A stretch of 64,000 bases of DNA. Source: Gnetum montanum (taxonomy: Eukaryota; Streptophyta; Gnetopsida; Gnetales; Gnetaceae). Shown here one piece after another: positions 44,177 to 56,567 of this stretch. Position numbers and translations under genes: made by a program. Where the stretch lies: contig MNCI01023335.1 in assembly GCA_015680685.1 (NCBI GenBank), positions 103,798 through 167,797 of the forward strand, in the 5' to 3' direction. Every line of letters begins with the position of its first letter. Within the stretch, counting starts at the first letter, position 1. Below the pieces are notes generated by a model. It was not told the origin of the DNA, did no database searches, and saw only the letters and a program-made list of their open reading frames with translations.

Positions 44177-45530
44177 AAATGACGTGGATGGATCGCTACG
44201 ATGATAACGTCAAACACGCCGAAAAGATGCTAATCAGGAGAGAAACGCGTGATTTTCAAAGATCTATGTTTCGATTTTTGAAAGAATGTATGATTTGTAT
44301 GTCACGTTACAATGGGAGAGACCCCCGATAACTTGATGCAAAAATGAACACAAAACAACAAGGAAACTATCCAGACAGAAGTCTAATCTACCTTGTAGGC
44401 CAAAGTTGGGATGCAAGAATGGTCAAGCTTTGAGGTCTGCCGATCAATTGCTTCTGACTGGTAGAGTCTGCAAATTGGGCGAGACGATCTCACACTCCTT
44501 GTTTTGCTTCTTTGCTTTGAGTAGGTTCTGCTCAGGGCAGCAATCACNATTTTGCTTCTTTGCTTTGAGTAGGTTCTGCTCAGGGCAGCAATCACTGATG
44601 GAGAAAGTCGTATCTTCTCCAAAGGAATGATCTCTCTTGTTGCTAAGGCTCAAGCGCTCTGTGCTCTGTTCTTGCTAAAGGATGGTGCTGTCGACAGTTA
44701 CCAAAAGGTTGCTCTTTGTTTCTCTGCTCAATGTGATAAGTGCTTCCTTGCTCAAAAAATGCTCTTGCCCTTTTGATTTTCTGCCGCTAAGAGTGATAAA
44801 TGCTCTGGTGCTCTGCAAAATGCCTCTGCTTCTCCGATTTTCCAACCCTTGTATCTTTGTCAACTGAGGTATTTATAGGCCGCGACGCTCCATGGAAGGG
44901 GCGCAACCCTGATGACGTGGGTTCCAGATATTTCGGGTTCCATTGACATGACCATTTTAAGTCAGACTGTGACTACGCACAACACGCTTGTTTGTGTGTT
45001 GTGCGTGTGAAGAGCAGGTACACGTTGAGCATGCTTCAATTGCTTGCAGGCTGTATTACACTCATTCGCGTTGTGTTGCGTGTATGAGCGTAATCCGGTA
45101 CAAAAAAACAATAGGCTCAGAATTGTCTTACGCTCACTACGCAGCTGCGTGTAACAAAGCGTAAACAATGTCTAATTTATGCTCACTACGCAGCTGCACG
45201 TAACGAAGCGTAAACAATGTCTAACTTACGCTCACTACGTAGCCGTGCGTAACAAAGTGTAAATAATGCCTAGCCTTAGTGATGAAATACACAATGATAC
45301 GCACCGCCGCGTAACGAGCGTAAAGACAAGTTATCCATGCACCACGAGAAAAAGTGTCGAACTATTGCACTTCTCTAGACTCTGCCTTTGACTATTTTGG
45401 AGCTTATTATGCTTATTATGCTACCGTGCGTAATAGAGCGTAAACTTGTCCTTGAAGAAAGCTGATGCGCGCTCTCGCTTGAATTGCGAATCTTTGCCTG
45501 AGGCCGACTCGTAATTTTCACGGTGTTTCA
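44177..45530 (-). repeat. 5' LTR of element B (inner end missing)
   Basis: Ends ACGGTGTTTCA directly before the target duplication CTAAG. It contains the section missing from the 3' copy at 29848 and the triple repeat at 45126-45275. The N at 44548 is flanked by a duplicated stretch of about 50 bp. Inverted TATA box near 44869-44878. Confidence 0.92.
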
Positions 45531-45535
45531 CTAAG

Positions 45536-47235
45536 GAGCACTCAGATCAATTGATTCTAATGTCAAATCTTGACCACTGACCCCTACAACTAGAAATAGC
45601 TTTGAAACCTTGATGAATCTAATATAAAATGACCAAAACCATGAATCTTAGTGGAGCCACACTGAGGGGGGTTCCCATCCACACTAGGCAACATTGCCAC
45701 TACATGGATGGTTGGGGTGTAACCAAGGATTACTGAAATTAGCTCCAAAATTAACATCTTGACCTCTCTGCTTTCTTGTAGACTCTGACAACCAAAACTA
45801 GCCAAAATCAAGCCACATTTCGTGATCACTCCCACTTCCATGCTACATACTCCCTTCTCCTATGTTGGCTAGTGTGGGTCCAATGTGGGTGCCTTAAGGA
45901 AAGCCCATGGGGGATCATAAATGAATCAAAATAACTCTAAATTATATTATACTAACCCTAAGACCCTGTTAGCACCTCTGGAAGCCATTAGATCTAGTAA
46001 AACTAGCTATAAGTGGTGAAAGCTATCCCCCTTTGATCATCCATGTAGGCCAGTATGGCCTAGTGTGTTTCCAAGGAAGAAGACTTCCAGAACCATCCAA
46101 AGGCCTTAGAAATTTCCAGTTTTGATTCTAAATCATAGCCCTTGACACCAACAACCTTAGAGGCATACATGCATGATCGATTTGCTATCAAAACATGCCA
46201 AAACTTGATATCTCAGGGTATCCATGCTAAGGGAGATATGAGCCATGTTGGGCAGTGTGGATCCAATGTGGATAAGTTTCCTTACCACTTTTGATAGTAG
46301 ATCAACAACCCTAGAAGCCAAAAAACCTACATTGGTAGAGCCTAGGTTCCCATAGCCTTGAGTTGACAGCTTTTTAACCTCATTTTAACCTTTGAAACCT
46401 ATAAGGCCCCCTCACACATGTTGGAGCAATGCTACCTAGCATCATTCAAGGGGGTATAATTGTACCTTACCTCAAACAATCTTCAAAACTAGTCAGTTTT
46501 GACCAAAATCCTTAGAAATAACTATTTATCACCCTAGAATTTGAAAGCTTGGTTGATCTACCTTTGAAACCATCCCAAAGACAAAAAGTGATAGTGCTCA
46601 AATTGGGCCACATTGGTTAGCATGGCCCTAGTGTAGGTGAAGCCTCCAACTCCATTTAACCTAAATAACACCTCTCAGATAGCCTCAAAGCTTACCTAAG
46701 GAAGCCCACAACTGCAAAAACTTTGCTTCAACTATAGATCAACCTTATTTGACCTTATAATAGCCTAGATCCAAATATTTCATGGTTAGAACCCTTGCAT
46801 CCACACTAGCTAGTGTTGCTCTAGGGGTATAACCTTAAAACCTGGTTTTTTTTTGACAATTTTAACCTTGAAAGTAGTGAATCTTGACTATTATGGCTCT
46901 ATTCTTTCTTAGGAAGACCATGTAACCTTATTTTTGATCCTTTGGATGCTACAAAACCTACTTTCATTGGTATTCATGTTGGGACCATGTTGTCCAATGT
47001 TGCTCCAACATGGGTGGCACTTTTAGGCTTCAATGGGGAGATCCAGGGATTGAAATTGATACCAGAATTGACATATTCATTTCCCTAGTCCATTTCACTA
47101 ACCATGGAAGTCATCAGGGGTCAAAAAATACTCAAAAAAAAACCTATGAGAATACATAGTTATTCCATCCACTTTGGAGGCCACCCCATGCACAATGGCT
47201 AGTGTGGGTACCTAAAAAACCTTACTTTTTTTTGA
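45536..47235. repeat. Degenerate ~185-bp tandem array, right part
   Basis: Motif cores (for example GTTGGCTAGTGTGGGTCCAA and CTAGTGTTGCTCTAGGGG) near 45680, 45860, 46041, 46220, 46420, 46601, 46800, 46980 and 47170: spacing 180-200 bp. With element B and one target duplication removed, the step from 29681 to 45677 is about 201 bp, so the phase carries through the insertion. No coding content. Confidence 0.72.
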
Positions 47236-47825
47236 CATAAATAGCCTCAAAATAGTTCTGATAGGTGCCCAAACTCATCTATCATTCTTGTAGCCTAAAT
47301 CCATGGCCTACTAAGTTCTAAAGCTAGCAAAATATAGCCCTATTTGATCAATAATGATTAGGTTTTATCACATGTGTTCCACTTTGCTTGATTTGGCCTT
47401 GTTCCATGGTGTTTTGATCTATTCAACTTTGTTATGCCTTGTTAACCTTATTTAACCTCTAAATTACTTCAATCTCAATGTATCTTCCTTTATTCTCTAT
47501 TTTATGGCCTCTGTTGATCCTTTTTGATTGGTGTTGAGTGATGGGTTTTGCCCTTCCTTGACCATCATTCGATACCATGTAATCATGACCCACTAAGGCC
47601 TAAAATTGGCAAACTTGTGACTTTGGATTGATCATGCTTAACCTTATTTTTCATACTTTTGCTATACTATGGGTTCTTTTGACCTATTCAACCTTTTTTT
47701 GGCCTTATTCCATTTTTTTTACCTCTTATGGCCTTAGCTAGCCTTGTTTGCATTTTATTTGACATTAAATTAGCATGTATTTGCATATTTTTATCATTTT
47801 GGCATTATTTATTCATTTTGGCAAG
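47236..47825. other. Spacer upstream of pol, element F
   Basis: AT-rich, no open frame. At least two diverged copies of the hairpin motif in inverted sense (GGCCTACTAAGTTCTAAAG near 47300 and AAGGCCTAAAATTGGC near 47600) suggest it is the pre-RT spacer of F. I could not find antisense exon 1 here, so F appears truncated at its left. Confidence 0.45.
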
Positions 47826-48624
47826 ACTGAAGTATGAGTACTTGGGAGAAAATCTATTTTCCCTTGAGCCTAAGTGGGCCTCATGGTGATGTCAATTGAT
47901 GTATTGACCTCAAATACCTAGATCTTAAGCCTAAGAGTCTTTTTGACCACATAGCCTCAATAGAGAGACCTCTAGAATGGCTTGAAAATCTAGTCAAAAT
48001 CCTAGACCTAGAGGTTGGTGACATTACTAGAGACTCTCTAGTTAAGGTTCCTATCATGACACATAGTGGTGAGGAGAAAATCATAAAACTAAGTTCCTCA
48101 TTGGAACCTTAATAGGCTCAAGACATTATCAAAGTCCTACAAGATAACATCAAGGCATTTTCTTAGTCATATGTAGATATGCTAGCTCTAGACCCACATT
48201 TAGTGCAACATAATATCGTACTTGATCATAGCATTAGACTAGTTATGCAAAAATTTTGTAAGATTAGGCTTAATCTAGTCTTGGTATTTTGTTATGAAAT
48301 CACAAAACTATATCATGCTAATTTCATTAGAGCTATTGATTATGTAGAATGGGTGTCCAACATAGTGGTAGTTCCTATGAAAATGGGAGTATACATACTT
48401 GCATATATTTTTGAGACTTAAATAAGGCAACTATCAAAGATGATTTTCCATTGCCTAGTATTAATCAACTTATCAATACTATGGCTAGGCATGCTTTATT
48501 ATCCTTTATGGATGAGATTTCAGGATACAACTAGATTAGGATGAACCTAGAACATCAACTTAGCATGACCTTCATGAGCTCTTGGGGTACCTTTTTCTAT
48601 ATGATGATCCCCTTTAGCTTAAAG

Positions 48625-49887
48625 TGTGGATTGTTGAACTTAGAAGGGGGAGGATGAATAAGTTTCCCAAATTAGAAGTTTGTAAAACAAAAGCACACAC
48701 ATCAGATTTAACATGGTTCCCCAACTTGGGTAGTCCACACTCAGAGGATAGATCACTAGCACACCTCCAGATTTTGTTGCTCTCAAATGTCATTGAAGGG
48801 TCCACAACCTATACAGTCTTTAAGCCCTAATTTAGAGTGTTGTGTTGCAACGCCATCCACTTAGCCTTGCAAGGTTCCCTTAGGCTTGGAATGTGGTTTC
48901 CAGGCTTCTACAACCTTTACAACCTTGAGCTCTACTCTAGACTATTATACTATAGTAGCAATAACTCAATCCTGCTAGATTTCAACAAGCTCAAGCAAGA
49001 TGCCTTCCTGCAAGAAGCACATCAACCCCGTAGGACAATAAGAACTAATAATTACAAGGGATAAATACAACTCAGTTTGTTGATCCTTGTACATGAGGTA
49101 CAACACACTTTACAATGAAAAAATGATGATACAATGAAGAGCAAAAAGATTACAATGATTTACAAAATAATTGTATAGTAATTACATGTGAGCTTGCACA
49201 TTTCCCAATGCATATGATATCTTCTTATAGTTGCCATGTTTCTAAATCCATCTTAGAACTCATGCAATAGCTAGACAATGGTCACTAATGGTCATGGAAG
49301 ATGTCTTCTTCATGCTTTAGATGTCTTTCTGAATTTGCCTTGCATTCTGGGAAGAGGTCTTTGTTTGAAAAAGATGTCATTGCTGATGGAAGATGTCTTT
49401 GTTTGATGGGATAAATCTTTCTAAATTTGGCCTGTATTGTGTGAAGACGTCTTTCTCTAGTGAAGATGTCTTTGCCTAAGGAAAGAAATCTACTTCTCCT
49501 TGAAGATGTCTTTGCCTATGTTTACTCCAATTTTGCCAAGACATCTACTATTTCCTAGAGATATATTTCTTCAACTTTCTTTGTCATTTGAATTCATTGT
49601 TCCTTGTCCAAAATCTTGATCTTTTGCATGCTTTGTTGATGAAAACTTTGCTTGTACAATATCTGGTCCTTGTCCACATTTTTTAGAATTCTTTCATGTT
49701 CATTTGAGACCTTGTGAATGACCTTCTTCTCTAAGCTCTAGACTAGTTTGTTTTTTTTCATCTATGTAGGCTTTATCACATCTTGGTTTCTCATGTACAT
49801 AGACCTACAAACACAATAACTACATAACCATGCAAAAAACCTTTAACTCCATTTTACTTAACATTTTGACACATGAAAAGGTCCACA
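48625..49887 (-). mobile_element. Solo copia LTR in the RT of element F
   Basis: 1,263 bp, TGTGGATTGTTGAAC to GGTCCACA, flanked by an exact duplication TAAAG (48620-48624 and 49888-49892). It is the same LTR family as element G; strand is inferred from G. No internal region, so it arose by LTR-LTR recombination. The part 49290-49570 repeats GAAGATGTCTTTG-type words. Confidence 0.92.
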
Positions 49888-50484
49888 TAAAGAATGTAGG
49901 AGCAACCTATCAAAGAGTCATGACATATATCTTTAGTGATAACATGTTAGGTTTGCTCAAAAACTATGTAGATGATATAGTTATTAAGTCCAAAGTGGCC
50001 AATGACTAGGTGCATGACCTAGACCTTGTACTTAAATGATCCCTCAAGTATGAACTTAGTCTTAATCTTAAGATGTGTGTCTTTCGTGTCAAAATTGGTA
50101 ATACTCTTGGCTTTGTAGTGTCAAAAGTTGGGATATGCATTGATCCTGATAAGGTTAGAGCCATATTTAACTTGGTTGCACCTACTAACCTTAAGGAGCT
50201 TCAGGGACTACAAGGGATATTGCAATTTATTCATAGGTTTGTTTCTAGGCTCATGAATATGTTATAGCCCATGTAACACTTGCTTAAGAAAGGAATTTAC
50301 TATGAGTGGATGATGCAATGCCAAGAGGACTTTGAAAACCTTAAGTAAGAGTTGGCACAAATACCAACGGTTTATCCCCTCATAAAAGGATAAGCCTTTT
50401 TAAATCTACCTTGCTATCTCTGATGCATCCATTGCCTCTCTACTCTGTTAGAAATGGAATGATGAAGTAGAGTTGCCAATATAC

Positions 50485-51697
50485 TATGGATTATTAAACT
50501 TAGAAGGGTGGGAAGGAACAAGTTTTCCAAATTAAAAATTTTTGAGATGAAGCACACACAGCAAATTTAATGGGATTCCCCAACTTGGGTAGTCCACACT
50601 CAGAGGGTAGATCATAAGCACACCTTTGGACTTTATTGCTTTCAAATGTGGTTTGAAGGATCCATACCATATATAATCTTCAAGCCTTGCTCTAGAGTGT
50701 TGTGATGGTACACCAACCACTCAATCCTGAAGGTCCTGCTAGGCTTGAAATGTTACTTTTAGGCTTTCACAACCTTTACAATCTTGATATCCCCTTAGGA
50801 GTATTGTGTTGCAACACTAGCCACTCAATCCTACAAGATCTTAACAAGCTCAATTAAGATTCCTTCCCATAAGAATCACATTAACCCTTTAGGGTAATAA
50901 GGGAGAACAATAATTACAAGGGATGAATGTAACTTAATTTGGTAATCTATGTACTTTGAGGTACAACACACTTTACAATGGACAAATGATAATAAAATGA
51001 AGAGTAATAGTGATTACAATGATTGACAAAATGATTATACAATGATTGCACATAAGCTTGCACATTTCCAAATGCATATTGTATCTTCTTATAGCTACCA
51101 TGTTTTCAAATCCATCTTGGAACTCATGCAATGGCTAGCTAATGATCATGGAAGATGTCTTCTTTGTGCTTGAGATGTCTTTCTGTATGTGCCCTCTATT
51201 TTGAGAAGATTTCTTTGTCTGGGAAAGATGTCTTTCTGAAATCTCCATTTTGGGAAGAAGTCTTTGTTTGGTAAAAGATTTCATTCTAATACTGACCTGC
51301 ATTCTATGAAGATGTCTTTTCTTGAGGAAAGATGTTTGCTATTTCTTGAAGATGTCTAAGCATCCTTCAATTCTACCAAGACATCTACTATGTCTCAGAG
51401 ACATCTTTCTTCAACTTCTTTTGCATGATGAACTCCTCATTTCTTGTCCACACTCATCAAATCGCATGCTTCATTTATGACAACTTTTCTTTTGTCCTCG
51501 TTCTTTGAATTTTCTTCCTTTGAGCTCTCCTTTTATGGATGAGACCTTGAGACCTTGTGGATGACTTTCTCCTTTTTTCTACACCAATGCTTTCCTTATC
51601 ATCTCATCTGAGTCTTACAACCACAAGAAACACACAACCATACACAAAACCTTTGTCTCCATTTCCCTTAACATTTTGACACACCAAAAGGTCCACA
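50485..51697 (-). repeat. 3' LTR of element G
   Basis: TATGGATTATTAAAC (TG changed to TA) to GGTCCACA. Like the solo LTR it carries repeated AAGATGTCTT words (about 51145-51420). Confidence 0.9.
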
Positions 51698-51700
51698 ATA

Positions 51701-51711
51701 TCCCCCTTTTT
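51701..51711 (-). promoter_or_regulatory. Polypurine tract of element G
   Basis: On the minus strand AAAAAGGGGGA, three bases from the 3' LTR, confirming minus orientation. Confidence 0.75.
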
Positions 51712-53479
51712 GGTGATGTTCAAAAGTTAAGAAAATGGAGTAGTGATCATACAAATATAACCATACTACTCTTCCCATTTTTTGACATCAACAAAGAGGA
51801 TAAGGCATATAAACTAGTCAAAGAGTGATCATAACAAAGCAATATCATAAAATATGCATAATAAAAAATTAGGGCATAATCCCAAGGAAATAAAAAACAT
51901 TTAGCAAAGCAAGAATATCACATATTTTTCAGCACTAAGTTCTGTGATGAGTTGTCCTGATTTTGTCAAGATTTGATCCAAGCCTTCTAAGTGATATTCA
52001 AGCATAAAGCTTGAAGTGAAGCATAAGCCTTGAAGATCAAGTAACTTATTTGTAAATTAATAAATCAATAGTAGTTTGTAGCACATGGTTCTATTAATGT
52101 TCTAATATTCTCCATATTTGTAAAACATCAATAAAAGAATAGGGCATATCTTTATGATAAGGAGAATATAGTATTACAACTTCACAATGTGAAACCAGTC
52201 ATATCAAATTGTAAATTCTTGAGCTAGGAAGTACATCTCAAGGAAAACTAATCAAAGGATGTTTCAACCAAGACCATGGATAGTTTGTTAAAAATATAAT
52301 GATCATGTTATTACTCATATTTCTATAAGGAATAATATCAACTATTTGCATTCTTTTATAAAATGTAGGTACTTCTTTCTCTAGCTTATGCTTGAATATT
52401 GAAATTGAGATATGCTCTTTTTAGTTTAAAAATAAGGAGCTACAACTAATTTAAAAAAGACCAACAACACCCAATTTGATGCCAAAGACCAAAGATAGAT
52501 CGACTAGGAACAAGAAACCTATCTATTTGAAAAAAATGTCTCATTAAAACTTGTATCTCTATACTTAACTAGAAATTTGGAAATTTTGAACACAACGATA
52601 TGGAAGCTATGAGAGAAACATGCATATTTTGTTTTTTGTTCAAGGCAATGCAACAACCACAACCATTTATCAAAAACAAATCATGTTGATAGAGAAATAT
52701 GCATATATTCATATACCTAAAATTTATCAAGGGATATCAAGAACACAAGACTTTGCCATCCTCTTAAACAAAAGATACCTCTTGAAGTCCTTTTCTTGCT
52801 CATTTGGGAATATTTTTCTAGTTTTGTGTTTCTTGGATTTTCCAAAGACTCCCCCTACATTGGTGACCTCCAAGATAGTGATGGATAATGAGGAATAGGC
52901 TCCCCCTACACATGTGTTTCTTATCTTGAGCTTTTAAGATCAATGTGCAAATGTTGTAAATCATCAAAACACTACAACTATAGGTTAACATTAAGATCAA
53001 ATGTGGAGACTAAGGTCTTCAATCAGAAATTTTATAAAGCTTGTCTTATCTCATAGATAGCAAAAGTATTCCAAAGGATATGAGCATATAAATATATCAT
53101 CACAAGAAGTTCATATTAAGCAAGATTGAATGCAAGATAGGAAATCAAAATAAAATTATTACAAGATGAATGTCCAAGGAAAATTATTACAAGTGCTACA
53201 CTAAATTCTTGATAAAATCACCTATATCAAATACAAGGATGAATGTAAGAGATGCTCTAAATAATTATTCTAACACTTTTCTGATCTAGATAAGATGCAA
53301 ACAATTTTGGACTTTTCAAATCATATTCTTATTACCTAGCAAGCAAAGAGATGGAAAATTACCTTGACTTACCTTGCCTATCGGTGAGGAGAGAAGATTA
53401 ATGAAGTTTGACATGAGGTACCCTATCATGAAGTACCTTCTCATATTTATGTTTTCTTTCACTTCATCATGTATGTGAT
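51712..53479. other. Internal noncoding region of element G
   Basis: AT-rich; short frames on both strands match nothing I recognise. This is where pol would be in an autonomous copia element. Confidence 0.6.
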
Positions 53480-55098
53480 AACTCCATTTTTTTATGTTCT
53501 TTATGATAGAACACTTGATCACTTATTTCATTATTTTCATCACTCCACTTCTCTTCATTCTCACTTATTGGTACATGCACAATTTCCTTACCAAAGCCTT
53601 TTTGACAAGACCAAGCATTAATCTTGTTTTGATCATCATGAGTATAGTTAAGAGTTTTCTTACAACTATAATTTTTACAAACAAATAAAGTATTATCCTC
53701 ATGATCAAAATTATCAAACCTAACTATGCTTGAGCTTGAATTTTCATGTGTTGAGCTTTAACTTTCATGTGTGGGTTTTTGTAAATTATTTAGTTGTTTT
53801 TCAGAAGTCTCCTCTTCCTAAACCTTGCTACAATCCTTATTAAAAAATATTAGTTGTTGAATCTCAGCTTTTATGTCTAAGATCTCTTCTTTCACTTCAA
53901 CATGAATAGCATCCAAGTTAGAAATTACAAATTTATTTTCCTTCCTAATCAAATGATGTAAAAGAAAAATTTCTTCTTTAAATTCACTATACCTTTTTTC
54001 ACACTTACCATCTTATTTAGCCACATGTGAGGAATTTTCATCTATAAGCACCATGCATATGAGATATGAATTTTTGGAAGAATTTCATGCTTCTTCTTCA
54101 CTTCTCTCACCATCATCCCAACTTGTATAAAAGTTCATCTTTTTTTTTGTTTCTCATCATTGGATCTATTATTTGGCTGTACCTTGCTATCACTAGGATC
54201 ACTAGAACATTCAAAGGCCATATGGCCTCTTCACAAACCCAACATTATATAGAAGAGAAATCTAATTTAGAAGCATTCAAAAAGTTTTCACCTCTTTCTC
54301 TATCTTTGAAAATATTGGGTCTTTCTTGAGATGTCCCTTGTTTTTTATTATAAGAAATCATTATAGTTTCCTTTAGAGAAAGGCAATCTCATCTTTGCTA
54401 CTCTCATCATGCTCATTTAACTCCTCCTTGGAGGCAATCTTTAGAGCAATAGGTCTTTCTTGGATCACTCCTTTGCTTATGAGATTCATTTCATAAGTAA
54501 TGAGAGTACTTTAAAGCTCTTCAAATTTCAAATTTGAGAAATTTTTGATTTCTTCCATAGCCATGACCTTTGGTCTAAACTCCAGTTGTAGAGTTCTGAT
54601 CATCTTGATGATGATATCACTTTTAGGCAAATCTATTCATGTTCCTCTAATAACTACAAAAAGATCATTAGCTCTAGATAAATAAACCTTTATTTTCTCA
54701 CCTTCTCTCATTTTTAGTTTATCGTATTCACTTTCAAAAACTAATAATTTTTATCGCTTAACAATAGATGTTCCTTCATAAGTAGCTTCTAAAGTTTGGC
54801 AAATCTATTTGGCTATTTTACATCCTACTACTCTATTAAATTTAGATTTATTCAATGCAAAATATAAACAATTTTTTTCTTTGGAATCAAACATGAACTT
54901 ATCCTTTTCCTCTTGTGTCCATTTGTTACTAGGCTTGATGATTCTGATGGAGTTATTGACAGGTAGGGCATAGCCTTCAATGATTAACTCCTAAAGTTCA
55001 AACTCCATGGATTCAAAGAACCCTTGCAATCTTTCTTTTCAATAGGAAAACTCAAATCTATTGAACATAGGTGGTTTTATGTAAGATGTTCCATCCAT
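53480..55098 (-). pseudogene. Copia gag of element G
   Basis: ATG at 55098 (MDGTSYIKPPMFNRFEFSY), then a TGA where copia gags have Trp (Y-W-K), then ERLQGFFESME. The middle has the UBN2-type gag pattern (ALNKSKFNRVVGCKIAKQIC, ANDLFVVIRGT). A zinc knuckle C-x2-C-x4-H-x4-C (CWVCEE...GHMAFEC) lies at about 54205-54245 with a 1-nt frameshift. Downstream, a Glu/Lys-rich segment (near 53990-53860) looks coiled-coil and the reading continues with few stops to about 53480. Gag would form the particle and bind RNA. Confidence 0.8.
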
Positions 55099-55135
55099 TG
55101 TTTACTCTTGAGGTTGATGATGACAAAGAAGAGTA

Positions 55136-55151
55136 CCAGGCTCTAATATCA
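55136..55151 (-). promoter_or_regulatory. Primer binding site of element G
   Basis: On the minus strand TGATATTAGAGCCTGG, two changes from the common copia TGGTATCAGAGCCTGG that pairs with initiator tRNA-Met; two bases from the LTR. Confidence 0.85.
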
Positions 55152-55153
55152 CT

Positions 55154-56386
55154 TATGGATTGTTGAACTTNGGGTGGGGTGTTGTGTGTGTGTGTGTGGG
55201 TGGAATGAATAAGTTCCTCAAATTAAAAAGTTTTAAGACAAAGAACACATGCCAAATTTAACATGATTTCCCAACTTGGGTATTCCACACTTAGAGGATA
55301 GATCGCAAGCACACCTCTAGCATTTGTTACTCTCAGATGTGGTTTGAAGGGTTGATACCTTGTATGATCTTCAAGCCTTTCTCTAGAGTGTTGTGATGTT
55401 GCACCAACCACTCAATACACATAAGATCCATTTAGGCTTGGAATGTGGTTTCTAGGCTTCCACAACATTTATAATCTTGAGATTTACTTAGGAGTATTAT
55501 GCTGTAACACCAAACACTCAATCCTGCAGGATCCCAACAAGCTTAATCAAGATGCCTTCCTACAAGAAGCACATCAACCTCGTATGGCAACAAGGGAGAA
55601 CAAAAATTACAAGGGATGTATGTAACTTAGTTTGCTAATCCTTGTACTTTGAGGTACACACACTTTACAATAAACAAATGATAATACAATGAAAAGAAAC
55701 AATTATTACAATGGTTAACAAAATGATTATACAATGATTGCATATAAGCTTGCACATTTCCAATGCATATGATGTCTTCTTATAGCTATCATATTTTCAA
55801 ATCCATCTTGGAACTCATGCAATGACTAATGGAAGAGATATTCTTCATGCCTGAGACATCTTTTTGAATGTGCCCTCTATTCTAGAAAGATGCCTTTGTC
55901 TAGAAAAGACATCTTTCTAAAATCTTGATTATCGAAAGATGCCTTTGTTTGGTGAAAGATGTCTTTTTAAAACTAGCTTGCATTTTATGAAGGCGTCTTT
56001 GTCTAGTAAAGATGTTAGCTATATCTTGAAGATGTATTTATCTAAGAATCCTTTAATTTTTCCAAGACATATACTATTTCTCATAGATGTCTTTCTTCAA
56101 CTTTCTTTGCATGATGAATTCTTCATTTCTTGTCCATGCTCATCAAACTTCCACATGCTTCATTGATGAAAACTTTGCTTTTGTCCTTGTTCTGTGAATT
56201 TTCTTCCTTTAAGCTCTCCTTTTGTGGATGAGACCTTGAGACCTTGTGGATGACTTTATCCTTTTATCTACATCACTGTGTTTCTTGTCATTTCATCTTG
56301 GTCCTACAACCACAACAACCATACAACCATACACACAGCGTTTGTCTCCATTTTACTTAACATTTTGACACACCAAAAGGTCCACA
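55154..56386 (-). repeat. 5' LTR of element G
   Basis: TATGGATTGTTGAAC to GGTCCACA. A single N at 55171 is followed by a GT-rich run (about 55181-55198) not present in the other two LTRs, probably a local assembly problem or microsatellite growth. Confidence 0.9.
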
Positions 56387-56567
56387 TATACTACCTTAGT
56401 CATGCATTAGTAGCCCATGAGACGTAATACATGAAAGTGGAGAAGTATTGTCTAGCACTAGTATTGTCATTGAAGAAGTGGAGATACTACCTCTTTAGGA
56501 GCCAAGTCAACATCATTTGCAAGGATAACATGTTTAGAGCCATAATGATAAGCATTAATGAAAGTTG

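Larger units (their letters stand above)
29742..45530 (-). mobile_element. Element B: full-length Tat-lineage gypsy retrotransposon
   Basis: 15.8 kb in the assembly, with an exact 5-bp target duplication CTAAG (29737-29741 and 45531-45535). Minus-strand order matches element A: 5' LTR (44177-45530, start lost in Ns), gag-protease, hairpin spacer, antisense gene (36012-40196), pol, hairpin spacer, aORF2 candidate, PPT, 3' LTR. It is the best-preserved pol in the window: the few stops are mostly explained by single C-to-T changes. Sequence is missing at the single Ns 29848, 35455 and 42092, duplicated at 38279 and 44548, and 495 Ns cover the gag start and PBS. Confidence 0.94.
50485..56386 (-). 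mobile_element. Element G: gag-only (nonautonomous) copia retrotransposon
   Basis: 5.9 kb with LTRs of 1,213 and 1,233 bp and an exact duplication TATAC (50480-50484 and 56387-56391). The internal 3.46 kb has an initiator-Met-type PBS next to the right LTR, a gag at 55098 leftwards and an inverted PPT next to the left LTR. I see no protease, integrase or RT motif, so replication would need a partner element. It sits inside the RNase H of F. Confidence 0.85.
47826..56567 (+). pseudogene. pol of Tat element F (plus strand), split by two copia insertions and cut by E
   Basis: Coding remnants are 47826-48624, 49888-50484 and 56387-56567; the rest is inserted copia DNA. An acceptor-like TTTTGGCAAG precedes ATG 47834 (MSTWEKIYFPLSLSGPHGDV). 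RT follows with DPHLVQHNIVLDHS and WVSNIVVVPMK, then after the first insertion KNVGATYQRVMTYIFSD and YVDD at 49975-49986. The RNase H (YYLSHALVAHETRY-like) resumes at 56387 and stops at INES where the LTR of E begins. Each insertion removal restores the expected peptide. There are many stops; nonfunctional. Opposite in orientation to A, B and C. Confidence 0.85.

Noticed and set aside
43492-44331. Long open frames across the N run
   Set aside because: They consist mostly of undetermined residues from the 495-base gap.
52620-52898. Plus-strand frame of 92 codons inside element G
   Set aside because: AT-rich, low complexity, opposite to gag, with no family resemblance and no second copy in the window to test it.
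55181-55200. GT-rich run in the 5' LTR of G
   Set aside because: A short simple repeat beside a single-N join; absent from sister LTRs and likely a local artefact.
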